Below, one piece after another: positions 21,812 to 30,847 of a DNA stretch of 64,000 nt; position 1 is the stretch's first letter, and each line of letters opens with the position of its first letter. A model generated the notes under the pieces. That model was given only the letters and a program-made list of their open reading frames with translations. It was not told where the DNA came from and made no database searches. The position numbers and the translations under genes are program-made. The stretch is taken from assembly GCF_029626105.1 (NCBI RefSeq), contig NZ_JARUBH010000009.1, positions 3,162,001 through 3,226,000 of the forward strand, written 5' to 3'. This DNA comes from Solwaraspora sp. WMMD792 (GTDB lineage: Bacteria; Actinomycetota; Actinomycetes; Mycobacteriales; Micromonosporaceae).

Positions 21812-22723
21812 ATGGCCAGACATCTCGACGACCGGGTCGTCGTCGTCACCGGCGCGTCCAGTGGAACCGGCCGGGCCTGCGCCCACCGCTTCGCCGCCGC
21901 CGGCGCCACTCTGGTGCTGCTGGCCCGCCGCCGGGACGCGCTGGAGACGGTGGCGACCGAATGCCGTGGGCGGGGCGGACAGGTGCTGGTGGTTCCGCTC
22001 GACGTGACCGACGCCGACGCCGTCGCCGACGCCGCCCGGCAGGCCGTCGCCCAGTTCGGCCGGATCGACGTCTGGGTCAACAACGCGGGGGTCAACCTGT
22101 ACGGCGCGGTCGAGGAAACTCCCGCACACCTGTGGCATCAGGTGGTGCGAACCAACCTGTTTGGCACGTACCACGGCATCCGTGCCGCGCTGCCGTGGTT
22201 GCGGGACCAGGGACACGGGACCCTGATCACCGTCTCGTCGGTGCACGGCTGGGTGCCGACGCCGCAGCAGAGCGCGTACGCGGCGAGCGCGCACGCCGTC
22301 CGGGCGCTGAGCGACTGCACCCGGCAGGAGGTTCGTGACGTGCCCGGGATCGCGGTGTGCACGGTGCTGGCGGGGCCGGTGGACACCCCGATGTCGCGCA
22401 GCGCCGCGAACTGGACCGGTCGGCGGATGGTGCCGCCGGCCCGCCCCTGCCACCCCGACGAGGTGGCCATGACCGTCGTCAAGCTGGTCCGCAGCCCTCG
22501 CCGGGAGGTTCACGTCGGGCCCGGTGCCCGGCGCGGGGTGCTCGCCGCCCGGCTGCTGCCGGCGCTGACCGAGCGGGCCCGCGCCCGGGCGGCGCGGCGG
22601 TCCCAGGCCGCCGACGTTCCGGTCGGCTACACCGCCGGCAACCTGCTGCGACCCATGCCGCTCGGTGCCCGGGTCGACAGCGGCCGGAGTACGGCGTACC
22701 CCGCCTCGCGTGGTGCCCGATGA
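21812..22723 (+). CDS. SDR-family protein lacking the catalytic lysine
   Basis: 303 residues. It has the SDR cofactor motif TGASSGTGRA (13-22), the structural VNNAG (about 89-93), the Ser pair in TVSSVHG and Tyr156. The expected YxxxK reads Y-A-A-S-A: codon 160 (22289-22291) is GCG, Ala. The Lys orients the cofactor and lowers the Tyr pKa, so normal dehydrogenase activity is doubtful. A C-terminal extension rich in Arg (about 230-303) is not part of the core fold. GGAGG lies close to the ATG. Its stop overlaps the next start as ATGA, coupling it to the hydrolase. Confidence 0.85.
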   Translation: MARHLDDRVVVVTGASSGTGRACAHRFAAAGATLVLLARRRDALETVATECRGRGGQVLVVPLDVTDADAVADAARQAVAQFGRIDVWVNNAGVNLYGAVEETPAHLWHQVVRTNLFGTYHGIRAALPWLRDQGHGTLITVSSVHGWVPTPQQSAYAASAHAVRALSDCTRQEVRDVPGIAVCTVLAGPVDTPMSRSAANWTGRRMVPPARPCHPDEVAMTVVKLVRSPRREVHVGPGARRGVLAARLLPALTERARARAARRSQAADVPVGYTAGNLLRPMPLGARVDSGRSTAYPASRGAR

Positions 22724-23646
22724 GTCCGCTGCTGACGCCGTCGCCGCCCGGCTCGCCGACGCCGCAGCCGGTCACCCGGCAGGTCGAGGTGCCGGCCCCG
22801 CCGAGCTGGCGGGTCCGGGCCGGCGCACCCTCGGACATCATGTGGACGATCACCAGCCTGTGCTGGGACCGACCGGCGGCGCCGACGACGCAGGGCCCGG
22901 ACCGGCCGCCGGCACCGGCCAACCGCCGGCCGCCGATCGTGCTGGTGCACGGGCTCGGAGTCGCCGCCGGACTCGGCGTACCGGTGGCGGGCCGGCTCGC
23001 CGCCACCGGCACCGTACTGGCCCCGGACCTGCCCGGCTGCGGCCACAGCAGCAAGCCGGAGCCGGTGCCCGACGTCGCCGAACTCGGCACCGCCGTGGCC
23101 AGCTGGCTGCCCGCCGTGGTCACCGCCCCGGCCGTACTGGTCGGCGTGTCACTCGGTTGTCAGGTGGTGCTGGAGGCGGCCGCCCAGGCCCCCGACTGGG
23201 TGTCGGCGGTGGTGCTGGCCAGCCCCACGGTGGATCCGGGTCGCCGCACGTGGCGCAGCCAGCTGTGGCGCTGGCAGGCCGAGCAGACCACCCAGTCCGT
23301 CCGGCTCAAACGGATCCAGCTGACCGACTACCGCCGGGCGGGGGTGCGGCGGGTGCTGCGGACCTTCTCTGCGGCGCTGGCGGACCGGCCCGAGGACAGG
23401 ATCCGCCGGGTCGGCGCGCCGGTGCTGGTGTGCCGGGGCACCCGCGACCCGCTGGTGTCCGACCAGTGGGTCGCCGACCTGCGCCGGCAGGCCCCCGATG
23501 CCCGGCTGTGCCGACTGCCCGGCGTGGTGCACGCGATGAGCCACGACAACCCGGCCGAGTTCGCCCGGGTGATCCACGGCTTCCTCGACGAGCTCGCGAC
23601 GACCGGCGGAGGTGTCGACGGTGCCCGCGCCCGCGTTCCTGGCTAG
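22720..23646 (+). CDS. Alpha/beta-fold hydrolase
   Basis: 308 residues. A Pro-rich N-terminal segment of about 65 residues precedes IVLVHGLG (oxyanion-hole HG), the nucleophile elbow GVSLGCQ (Ser in GxSxG), an acidic residue in CRGTRDPLV and the catalytic His in VVHAMSHD. Reaction unknown. Coupled to the SDR upstream by ATGA. Its 3' end overlaps the start of the next gene by 26 bases. Confidence 0.88.
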   Translation: MSPLLTPSPPGSPTPQPVTRQVEVPAPPSWRVRAGAPSDIMWTITSLCWDRPAAPTTQGPDRPPAPANRRPPIVLVHGLGVAAGLGVPVAGRLAATGTVLAPDLPGCGHSSKPEPVPDVAELGTAVASWLPAVVTAPAVLVGVSLGCQVVLEAAAQAPDWVSAVVLASPTVDPGRRTWRSQLWRWQAEQTTQSVRLKRIQLTDYRRAGVRRVLRTFSAALADRPEDRIRRVGAPVLVCRGTRDPLVSDQWVADLRRQAPDARLCRLPGVVHAMSHDNPAEFARVIHGFLDELATTGGGVDGARARVPG

Positions 23647-25018
23647 CTTCGACTCGGCCTCGGCGATGCTGCTGGCCACCGCCGCGTACCTACGGGGTGA
23701 GTCGTTTCCCGCCCTCGGCCAGTCGAGACTGTTGAAACCGCTGGTGAAGGCGACCGACCTGCTGCCGGGCCGGGCCAGGGAGAAGGCGTTCATCGTCGGC
23801 GGGCTGACCGAGGCGGTACGGGCCGCGAAGATGGGCCGCATCGACGTGGCGGAGGTTTCCCGGTGGGTGACCCGGGAGTACCCACGGCGCCGCTATCCGG
23901 CGGTGGCGGTCGGCTCGTCCAGCGGCGCGCTGGTGCACCTGTGGGCGGCGCTGGGGGTGCCGTGGCTGCCGCAGACCTTCTTCATCCCGGTCGCCCAGCG
24001 GGTGCATCCGGACGATCCGACGACCGCGTTGCGCAAAGGTCTGCAGCCGGGTCGGGCGCTGCTCGACGCCAACCCGGACATCCAGCTGCACCACATGCAC
24101 GACGCCAACCAGGACCGGTTGATGGTGCGGGCGCTGACCTACTTCCGGTTCAAGCGCCGCACCCTGGGCGCGGAGTACGAGGCGTTTCTCCGGGAACGGC
24201 TGGCTCCCGGCGGGACGATCATCATCGCCGACTGCCGCAAGCAGTGGCGGACCACCGCGGTCGGTGAGCGCCATGTGTTCCAGCACGGTGCGGTCGGCGG
24301 TGCCACCCAGAACGAGTTCCACCGGGGTGGCCCCCGGGTGGCCGCCTACCTGCACCGCTACGACTCCCCGGTACGCCGGTGGGTCGGCCCGGAACCGGAC
24401 AGCGTCAGCCCGGAGGCGGAGTGGGGTTTCGCCCCGGAACTGGCCGAGGACGTCGACCGGTTCGCCGCCGAGAACGGCTACCAGGTCCGCCGGATCGGGT
24501 TCGACCGGCCGTCAGCACCCTCGCCGATGGTCGCCGACCTCTACCAGTGGTGGTACCGGCAGCGGCGCATCCCGGCGCGCCGGCTGCTGATCGAGTCGTT
24601 CATCGTGCTCGACCCGTGGTGGACGTTGCGGACCGGCTCGGTGCCCTACTGGATGACGTTCACCATGGATCCGAGCCTGCACGACGTCGAACGCTACCTG
24701 GACGAGCGGGATCCGTACGCCGACATCCACCTGGCGCTGTTCCAGAACGGTGTGCCGGACGCGGTGGGCTGGCCGCCGCCCGAGCGGTGGCAGGCGGTGC
24801 TCGACCGGGCCACCCGTAGCGGGCGCTACCTCGGCCGGAACCTGGCGGACTTCCCCTGTGAGATGTCGCTGTACGCACGGTACGACGAGGCGCTGCGGGC
24901 GATCCCGGCCCGGTATCCGATGCCGGGTCAGCTGACCCTCGCCCAGTTCGACGACTTCTGGCGGCGGTCCGGCGGGTACCCGGGCGTCAGCTGGGAGTCC
25001 CTGACACCGGACGGGTGA
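23621..25018 (+). CDS. Protein of unknown family (465 aa)
   Basis: Not recognised. It is a soluble, Trp/Arg-rich protein without signal peptide or membrane helix. Notable stretches are GSSSGALVHLWAALGVPW (about 95-112), LHHMHDANQD, and a segment resembling a methyltransferase post-strand loop, LAPGGTIIIADC. Strong GC3 bias supports it as real. The GTG at 23621 is chosen because GGAGG lies eight bases upstream; the earlier GTG at 23612 overlaps that Shine-Dalgarno. It overlaps the hydrolase gene and so belongs to the same operon. Confidence 0.65.
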   Translation: MPAPAFLASFDSASAMLLATAAYLRGESFPALGQSRLLKPLVKATDLLPGRAREKAFIVGGLTEAVRAAKMGRIDVAEVSRWVTREYPRRRYPAVAVGSSSGALVHLWAALGVPWLPQTFFIPVAQRVHPDDPTTALRKGLQPGRALLDANPDIQLHHMHDANQDRLMVRALTYFRFKRRTLGAEYEAFLRERLAPGGTIIIADCRKQWRTTAVGERHVFQHGAVGGATQNEFHRGGPRVAAYLHRYDSPVRRWVGPEPDSVSPEAEWGFAPELAEDVDRFAAENGYQVRRIGFDRPSAPSPMVADLYQWWYRQRRIPARRLLIESFIVLDPWWTLRTGSVPYWMTFTMDPSLHDVERYLDERDPYADIHLALFQNGVPDAVGWPPPERWQAVLDRATRSGRYLGRNLADFPCEMSLYARYDEALRAIPARYPMPGQLTLAQFDDFWRRSGGYPGVSWESLTPDG

Positions 25019-25040
25019 GGCCCGGGCCGCACCGGACCGC

Positions 25041-25859
25041 TCAGTTCTGCAGGAAGCCCTGGGCGACCCGGGCCTCGGCCAGCAACCGCGAGCAGGCGGC
25101 CGGGTCGGACTCGGTGATGGTGGGCACCTCGTCCTCGCCGCCGAGGCTGCGCAGGTACGCGAGTTCGGCGGGCCCGATGTGCCGGACCTTGCCGCTGTCG
25201 TGCACGACGTAGATCGGGTTCGGGGTCTGGATGGTGCACTGCACGAGGTACATGACGGTGTCTCCCGGGTCGTCGAGGTCGTCGATAATCCATCGCGGTC
25301 GGGGTGGTACCGGCGGTCGGATCGCGGTGACGATCTGCGCCGCCCGGGCGACGATCGTCGGCTTCTGAGCGACGATCGCCGGACCGGGACACTGGCTGTG
25401 TCCCCAGTCGAAGCCGTTCTCGGCCCCCATGCTGTGGTGGCCGAGTCCGCGTTCGAGCGGGCTGTTCGCGTTGCGGACCGGCACGCCGTGTTCGAGGTGT
25501 GATCGGGCCAGCAGTTGGGCGTTCGCCTCCAGCTGCGGTGCGGTGAGCCGGTCCGGCAGGAACCCTTCGTTCTCGATACTGAGCCAGGTGCGGTTGCCGG
25601 CCCGCTGTGTCCATGCCCGGATCTCGGTGTCGACCATCTGTGCGATGCGCCCGTCCTTGGCCACGACGAAGTGCGACGACACCCGCGACGCGGGGTTACG
25701 CTGCCAGGCGATGGTGCCCTCGAAGTAGCCGGCGGCGATGTGCACCACGATGCCGTGGTGCGCGTCGAGGCGGTCCTCCGGCTCGTTCAACGCACCGGTG
25801 CCGTTGCCGCTGTTCACGGTGGGACCCCGCCAGGTAGCGAGATCGGTCCAGATTCCCAT
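25041..25859 (-). CDS. N-acetylmuramoyl-L-alanine amidase (Amidase_2/PGRP type)
   Basis: 272 residues. The amidase_2 domain occupies about 1-170: HHGIVVHIAAGY carries the first zinc His, SSHFVVAKDG the substrate strand, and GHSQCPGP the C-terminal His/Cys ligands. A second domain of about 90 residues follows. There is no signal peptide, so the protein either leaves by another route or acts like a phage or spore lysin. AAAGGAGG lies nine bases before the ATG. No phage genes surround it. Converges on the 465-aa gene with 22 bases between stops. Confidence 0.8.
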   Translation of the reverse strand: MGIWTDLATWRGPTVNSGNGTGALNEPEDRLDAHHGIVVHIAAGYFEGTIAWQRNPASRVSSHFVVAKDGRIAQMVDTEIRAWTQRAGNRTWLSIENEGFLPDRLTAPQLEANAQLLARSHLEHGVPVRNANSPLERGLGHHSMGAENGFDWGHSQCPGPAIVAQKPTIVARAAQIVTAIRPPVPPRPRWIIDDLDDPGDTVMYLVQCTIQTPNPIYVVHDSGKVRHIGPAELAYLRSLGGEDEVPTITESDPAACSRLLAEARVAQGFLQN

Positions 25860-26301
25860 GTGGTGGTGCCTCCTTTCCCAGCCGGCGGATGGGGTGGGTG
25901 GATCGATTCCAGTCGGCGTCGGAGGAACGTGGGACCGTGAACCGGCTCGGCCGCCGCCTGCCGGGTGGCCCCGCTCACCGGTGCGGTTCCGCTCGCCGGT
26001 GCGGGCGCCGCCGCGCCATCAGGTCCACTGTGTGCACCGGCTGGCCCGGCCGGTGACTCACCTCGATCGGCACGTCCGGCGACAACTCGACTCCGGTCCT
26101 CCCGGTGTCGTCAGTCTTGGTGACCGACGCCTCCCGACGGTGCCATGTATCGAGAATAGCGTGACCAACAAGCTCCTGACCAGGGCAAATAACTCTGAGT
26201 ATTGGCAGCAATGGGTAAAGTTGTGGACCGCTGCTGGTTCGGATCGGTTGGCACCGGCCCGCCGCCGGAGGCCGGGTGGTGGCCGGCGGCGGCAGGGATC
26301 G
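25860..26301. other. Intergenic region with AT-rich patch
   Basis: 442 bases with no convincing gene. A patch at about 26150-26230 is clearly less GC-rich than anything nearby (for example AATAACTCTGAGTATTGG) and probably holds the amidase promoter. A short frame on the minus strand (ending 25975) could encode up to 78 residues but has no Shine-Dalgarno or recognisable domain. Confidence 0.4.
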
Positions 26302-28059
26302 TCAGTCCTGTGTGACCGGCAACCAGACCACCGACGGCCGCTGCGGGTCATGGAAGATCCACCGTTGGCTGCTCAGCAGCCGGGCGGCGGTACCCAGCGG
26401 CTCGCCGGAGCCCGGGTTTCTCGCCCACCGCGGATGCGCGCCACCGCTGACCTGCACCCGCAACCGTTCCCCCGCCGACAGCCGGCAGGCGGTCGGCCAG
26501 AGGGTCACCGGCACCCGGACCGCCTCGCCGTTCGTCGCCCCATCCACCCGGGACAGTCCATCACAGATGTTCCAGGACCTGCCGCGCCGGTCGACCCGGC
26601 ACAGCCGAACGAACACGTCGAAGTACGCGACGGTGCAGCGGACGTACACCTCGGCCGTCACCGGGCCGATCAGCTCCACCGGCCCGGCCAGCGGCCCGCT
26701 CGTGTAGGTCAGCACGTCCGGGCGGGCCTCCAGCTCCCGGTTGTCGCGCACCCCGGCGTGCTGGGCGATCAGCATCGGCCCGCCCACCGCCGGAGTCGGT
26801 GCGGCCGGGTCGTAGCGGTGCCGGTCCGGTGCCGACCGGGGCGGCATCGCCCGGCCCAGCCGACCGCCCGGCCACAGGTACCACCCGGTGGTCGTCGCCG
26901 GCGGCGGCCAGTCGGCGAGGTCACGCCACCCGGCCCCGGCGACGTGCACCCGCACCGGCCGGTGCCCGGACGCGGCGGGCCCTTCGCCGAAATAGGTCGC
27001 GAAGAACTCCGCCGCCTCCCGGTACGCCGTGACGAACAGCCCGGGACTGCCGTGCGTCCACGGCCCGACGGTGAGCCGGGGCCGCCGGCCCGCCGCCCGC
27101 AACGCCGCGTAGTCGGCCAGCTGAGCCGGCAGGAAGATGTCGTGCCAACCGGTCACCATCGACACCGGAGCGCGGACCTGGGCGACCTCCCGGTGGAAGG
27201 TACGGGGCAGCCAGTACGGTGCCGCCGGACGGTGCTGGGTGAGCCACTCCTGGAAGAACGGCACGGTGACCCCGGTCGCGACCCGGTCGGCCTCGGCCAG
27301 TGGCAGATGCGCCAGGCCGGCGGTCAGCCGGGGCAGGCCACGACGTAGCTCACGCTGGCGGGTCAGCCACGGCACCTGCTGCGCCGACATCAGCTCCGCC
27401 CAGGTCAGCACCGTGTCCAGGGAGAACGCCCCGCCGGCGTACGTGGAGTCGCGGGTCTGCGCGGCGGTGACCACCGCGACCATCGCCCGCAGGTCGTCGC
27501 CGGCATGGGCGGCCGTGGCCCACTGCCCGAGGCCCTGGTAGGAGATGCCGAAGGTGCCAAGCCGTCCGTCGTACCAGGGTTGCCGGCGCAACCACTCCAA
27601 CGTGTCCAGCCCGTCGGCCCGCTCGTGCAGCAACGGCTCGAACAGGCCGTCGGACCCGAACGTGCCCCGGCACGACTGGACGACGCAGTGCCAGCCACGG
27701 CGGGCGAACAGCAGACCGAGCAGCCGGACCGGACCGCCCCGACCGTACGGGGTCCGGATCAGCACGGCCGGCGCGGCGCCCGCACCCACCGGCCGATAGT
27801 GGTCGGTCCGCAGCCGCAGCCCGTCGCGGGTCCGCACGGCGAGGTCGCGCCGGATCCGGACCCGCCACGGACCCCCGGCACCGAACCGACGAAGGCCCGG
27901 GACCCCGAACCGCCGCAGGCCCGCAAGACCGTGCCGCCGCAGGCCCGCAAGACCGTGCCGCCGCAGGCCCGCAAGACCGTGCCGCCGCAGGCCCGCAAGA
28001 CCGTGCCGCCGCAGGCCCGCAAGACCGTGCCGCCGATCGGGCCGGCCGTCAGCGCCCAC
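26302..28059 (-). CDS. CocE/NonD (peptidase S15 family) hydrolase with repeat N-terminus
   Basis: 585 residues. The hydrolase core starts at about residue 70 (RDGLRLRTDHYRP), with the nucleophile Ser in GISYQG, a likely acid in GWHDIFL and His in GPWTHGS. A C-terminal jelly-roll (X-Pro peptidase C-terminal domain) follows. This fits cocaine-esterase-like acyl or peptide hydrolases. Ahead of the core, residues 9-48 are five exact copies of RRHGLAGL. The only usable start upstream of the core is GTG 28059, which overlaps the marR gene by 11 bases, so the repeats should be translated. No signal peptide. Confidence 0.85.
   Translation of the reverse strand: MGADGRPDRRHGLAGLRRHGLAGLRRHGLAGLRRHGLAGLRRHGLAGLRRFGVPGLRRFGAGGPWRVRIRRDLAVRTRDGLRLRTDHYRPVGAGAAPAVLIRTPYGRGGPVRLLGLLFARRGWHCVVQSCRGTFGSDGLFEPLLHERADGLDTLEWLRRQPWYDGRLGTFGISYQGLGQWATAAHAGDDLRAMVAVVTAAQTRDSTYAGGAFSLDTVLTWAELMSAQQVPWLTRQRELRRGLPRLTAGLAHLPLAEADRVATGVTVPFFQEWLTQHRPAAPYWLPRTFHREVAQVRAPVSMVTGWHDIFLPAQLADYAALRAAGRRPRLTVGPWTHGSPGLFVTAYREAAEFFATYFGEGPAASGHRPVRVHVAGAGWRDLADWPPPATTTGWYLWPGGRLGRAMPPRSAPDRHRYDPAAPTPAVGGPMLIAQHAGVRDNRELEARPDVLTYTSGPLAGPVELIGPVTAEVYVRCTVAYFDVFVRLCRVDRRGRSWNICDGLSRVDGATNGEAVRVPVTLWPTACRLSAGERLRVQVSGGAHPRWARNPGSGEPLGTAARLLSSQRWIFHDPQRPSVVWLPVTQD
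27911..28030. repeat. Five perfect 24-bp tandem repeats
   Basis: Five identical copies, each 24 bp, of the unit CGCCGCAGGCCCGCAAGACC+GTGC run without interruption. Diverged partial copies lie on the 27870-27910 side. The period is a multiple of three, so copy number can change without breaking the reading frame of the S15 hydrolase, in which the unit encodes an octapeptide. Confidence 0.95.
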
Positions 28060-28570
28060 GGCCGCCGTCCCGGGCAGCGGCGCGCACCTCGTCGCGGTGC
28101 GCCCGGGTGGACTCGCCCATCGCCGCCAGGAACCGGCGGACCGTCTCCAACTCGTCGTCGGTGAAGTCGGCCATCACGGCGTCGGTACGCCGGCCCAGCG
28201 GGGCGAAGAACTCGCGGGCCAGGGCGGCGCCCTCGGCCGCGTACCGCAGCCGCACCTTGCGCCGGTCGTCCGGGTCCCGGTCGCGGTACAGGTGTCCGGC
28301 CCGCTCCAGCCGGTCCACCAGGGCGGTGACCGAACCGGAGGTCAGGTTGAGGTGCACGCCCAGGCCGCCCGGGGTGATCGGGCTCCCGGTCTGCTCGGCG
28401 TCCATCACGGCGATCAGCGCCTGCAGGTCGGTGGCGTGCAGGTCGTGCAGTGCGGCGAAAGCATGGCCGACATGGCCGGCGTCGACGGTGTAGCTGCGCA
28501 ACCGGCGGATGATCTCCGCCACCACCGCTGACCGACCACTCGGCCGGGTCCCCCATACACCGGCGCCCAC
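28049..28570 (-). CDS. MarR-family transcriptional regulator
   Basis: 173 residues. Winged helix-turn-helix: LHATDLQALIAVM, recognition region HLNLTSGSVTALVDRLERAGHL, and the wing RDRDPDDRRKVRLR. It likely binds the 125-base divergent region and represses the MMPL exporter. GGAGG lies seven bases before GTG 28570. Its 3' end overlaps the S15 hydrolase gene by 11 bases, so the two are probably co-transcribed. The ligand is unknown. Confidence 0.9.
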   Translation of the reverse strand: MGAGVWGTRPSGRSAVVAEIIRRLRSYTVDAGHVGHAFAALHDLHATDLQALIAVMDAEQTGSPITPGGLGVHLNLTSGSVTALVDRLERAGHLYRDRDPDDRRKVRLRYAAEGAALAREFFAPLGRRTDAVMADFTDDELETVRRFLAAMGESTRAHRDEVRAAARDGGRGR

Positions 28571-28695
28571 CGTGTGCCCTCCGATCCATGTCCTGACATG
28601 ACCCTATCCCAGCCCGGCTATAGTCTTGATGAACGAGATACTGGATGGCCGTGAGATTTTGCCCCCGCCCAACCGGCGACGAACGAGGTGCACAC
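28571..28695. promoter_or_regulatory. Divergent marR / MMPL control region
   Basis: 125 bases between divergent genes. The relatively AT-rich stretch 28619-28645 (CTATAGTCTTGATGAACGAGATACTGG) has weak dyad symmetry (AGTCTTGAT against AGATACT) and is the likely MarR operator and promoter overlap. Assignment is by position only. Confidence 0.35.
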
Positions 28696-30843
28696 ATGCC
28701 CACACCGCTCGGCACCCGGCTGACCGCGATCATCTGCGGCCGGTGGACCGCCTGGCTGGTTCTGCTCACCGCAGCCGCATTTTCCGCGCTGGTGATCGAC
28801 TTCGCCGGCGATCCCCGCACCGGCGACGACCCCACCGGGGCGCTGCCCGACTCCGCCGAGTCCGTCCAGGTCGCCGAACTGCGCCGGCAACTGCCCGGCG
28901 GGCAGCTCAACCCGGCCCTCGTCGTCTACTCCCGCGACGGACAGCCGCTGACCGCCGACGACGACGCCGCCATCGCCACCGACCGTGAAGCCTTCGCCCG
29001 CGACGCCGTCGGCGAGGTCGGCCCACCGGTGTACGCCCCCGACCGCACCGCCGCCCTGGTCGCCGTCCCACTCCCCGCCGAAATCGACATCGAACGCCTC
29101 GGCGAGATCGTCGACCGGCTCCGCGCCGAGGCCCGCGCTGGACTTCCCGTCGGCGCCGAAGCGGAACTCACCGGCGGTGCCGGCTTCACCGCCGACGTCG
29201 CCGCCGCCTTCGACGGCGCCAACGTCACTCTGCTCGCCGCCACCGTCGCCGTCGTCGCCGCCCTGCTGCTGATCACCTACCGCAGCCCCTGGCTGTGGCT
29301 GGTGCCGCTCGCCGTGGTCGGCACCGCCGACGTGGTCAGCAACGGACTCATCGCCATCGTCAGCCGCGCCGTCGACCTGCGGATCGACCCCTCCACCACC
29401 GGCATCGTCGACGTGCTCGTCTTCGGTGCCGGCACCAACTACGCCCTGCTGCTGATCGCCCGCTACCGCGAGGAACTGCGCCGCGAACCCGACCGCCGCC
29501 GAGCCCTGCGCCGGGCGCTGAGCTCCGCCGGCCCAGCGATCACCGCCAGCGCCCTGACCGTTGTGCTCAGCCTGCTCACCCTGCTCGCCGCCGTACTCGC
29601 CAACGACCGCGCCATCGGCGTCGCCGGCGCCGTCGGCATCACCACCGCCATGCTGTACGGCCTGATCGTGCTGCCCGCCGCCCTGTCCGTCTGTGGACGT
29701 GGCCTGTTCTGGCCGTTCGTCCCCCGCCCGGGACAGGCCGACCCCACCCGCAGCGGCATCTGGGCCCGGGCGGGCGCGCTGGTCAGCCGGCGACCGCGCA
29801 CCGTGCTCGCCGGCTCCCTGCTGCTACTTGCCGTGCTGGCCACCGGCCTGCTCGACGCCCGGATCGGGCTGAGCAAGACCGAACAGTTCCGGGTCAGCGC
29901 CGAATCCATCGACGGGCTGGCCACCCTGTCCCGGTCCTTCCCACCCGGCGCCGCCGACCCGGTGATCGTCGTCGCCGACGCCGCCCAGACGCCGGCGGTG
30001 CTCGCCGCCGTCGAAACGGTCGACGGGGTCGCCAGCGCCCGACCAGCCGGCGGCACCACCGACCTCGCCGTCGTCGAGGTGGTGCTGCGCGCCGAACCGG
30101 ACAGCGCGGAAAGCTACCAGGTCATCCGGAACCTACGCGCCGCGCTCGACTCGGTACCGGCCGCCGACGCCCTCGTCGGCGGCTCCGTCGCCGCGAACCT
30201 CGACACCCGCGAGGCCGCCCTGCGTGACCTGCGGGTCGTCGTCCCACTGGTGCTCGTGGTGGTGCTGGCGGTGCTGATCGTGCTGCTCCGGTCGATCGTC
30301 GCACCGCTGATCCTGGTCGGTACGGTCGTCGCCACCTTCTTCGCCGCCCTCGGCGCGGCCACCACCCTGTTCACCCAGGTGCTCGGCTACCCGGCGCTGG
30401 ACACCAGCGTGCCGCTGCTGGCGTTCCTGTTCCTGGTCGCCCTCGGCGTCGACTACAACATCTTCCTCACCACCCGGGCCCGGGAGGAGGCGGCCGTCGA
30501 CGGCACCCGGCAGGGCGTGCGGACCGCGCTCGCCGTCACCGGCGGAGTGATCACCAGCGCCGGTGTCCTGCTCGCCGCGGTCTTCACCGTCCTGGGGGTG
30601 CTGCCGCTGGTCACCCTGACCGAGATCGGGGTGATCGTCGGGTTCGGCGTACTGCTCGACACGTTGCTGGTCCGGACGCTGCTGGTGCCGGCGATCGCGA
30701 TGGTGCTCGGCCGACGGTTCTGGTGGCCGAGCGCGCTCGCCCGCCACCGCGTCCCGCAGCCGGTGCCGGTCAGGGCCGACCCCACGCCGAAGCCGGTCGG
30801 GGCCGACCCGATGCCGGGCCGGCGCGCCGATGCCGGAGGATAG
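28696..30843 (+). CDS. MMPL-family (RND-type) exporter
   Basis: 715 residues. Two repeated halves, each an N-terminal helix, an extracytoplasmic loop domain and about five helices. Signature segments are [20 protein letters not shown] in the first half and [19 protein letters not shown] in the second, the latter with the proton-relay Asp-Tyr pair typical of MmpL proteins. MmpL transporters export lipids or drugs using the proton gradient. Start ATG 28696 has GAGGTG six bases upstream. It is divergent from marR and followed four bases later by typA, so typA may be read through from this promoter. Confidence 0.9.
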   Translation: MPTPLGTRLTAIICGRWTAWLVLLTAAAFSALVIDFAGDPRTGDDPTGALPDSAESVQVAELRRQLPGGQLNPALVVYSRDGQPLTADDDAAIATDREAFARDAVGEVGPPVYAPDRTAALVAVPLPAEIDIERLGEIVDRLRAEARAGLPVGAEAELTGGAGFTADVAAAFDGANVTLLAATVAVVAALLLITYRSPWLWLVPLAVVGTADVVSNGLIAIVSRAVDLRIDPSTTGIVDVLVFGAGTNYALLLIARYREELRREPDRRRALRRALSSAGPAITASALTVVLSLLTLLAAVLANDRAIGVAGAVGITTAMLYGLIVLPAALSVCGRGLFWPFVPRPGQADPTRSGIWARAGALVSRRPRTVLAGSLLLLAVLATGLLDARIGLSKTEQFRVSAESIDGLATLSRSFPPGAADPVIVVADAAQTPAVLAAVETVDGVASARPAGGTTDLAVVEVVLRAEPDSAESYQVIRNLRAALDSVPAADALVGGSVAANLDTREAALRDLRVVVPLVLVVVLAVLIVLLRSIVAPLILVGTVVATFFAALGAATTLFTQVLGYPALDTSVPLLAFLFLVALGVDYNIFLTTRAREEAAVDGTRQGVRTALAVTGGVITSAGVLLAAVFTVLGVLPLVTLTEIGVIVGFGVLLDTLLVRTLLVPAIAMVLGRRFWWPSALARHRVPQPVPVRADPTPKPVGADPMPGRRADAGG

Positions 30844-30847
30844 GAGC

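Noticed and set aside
25975-26211. Possible 78-aa protein on the minus strand
   Set aside because: TTG start without Shine-Dalgarno, poor codon bias and no domain; the AT-rich part looks like a promoter.
27911-28030. Tandem 24-bp repeats considered as a CRISPR array
   Set aside because: There are no spacers, the units abut directly, they lie in a coding frame and no cas genes are present.
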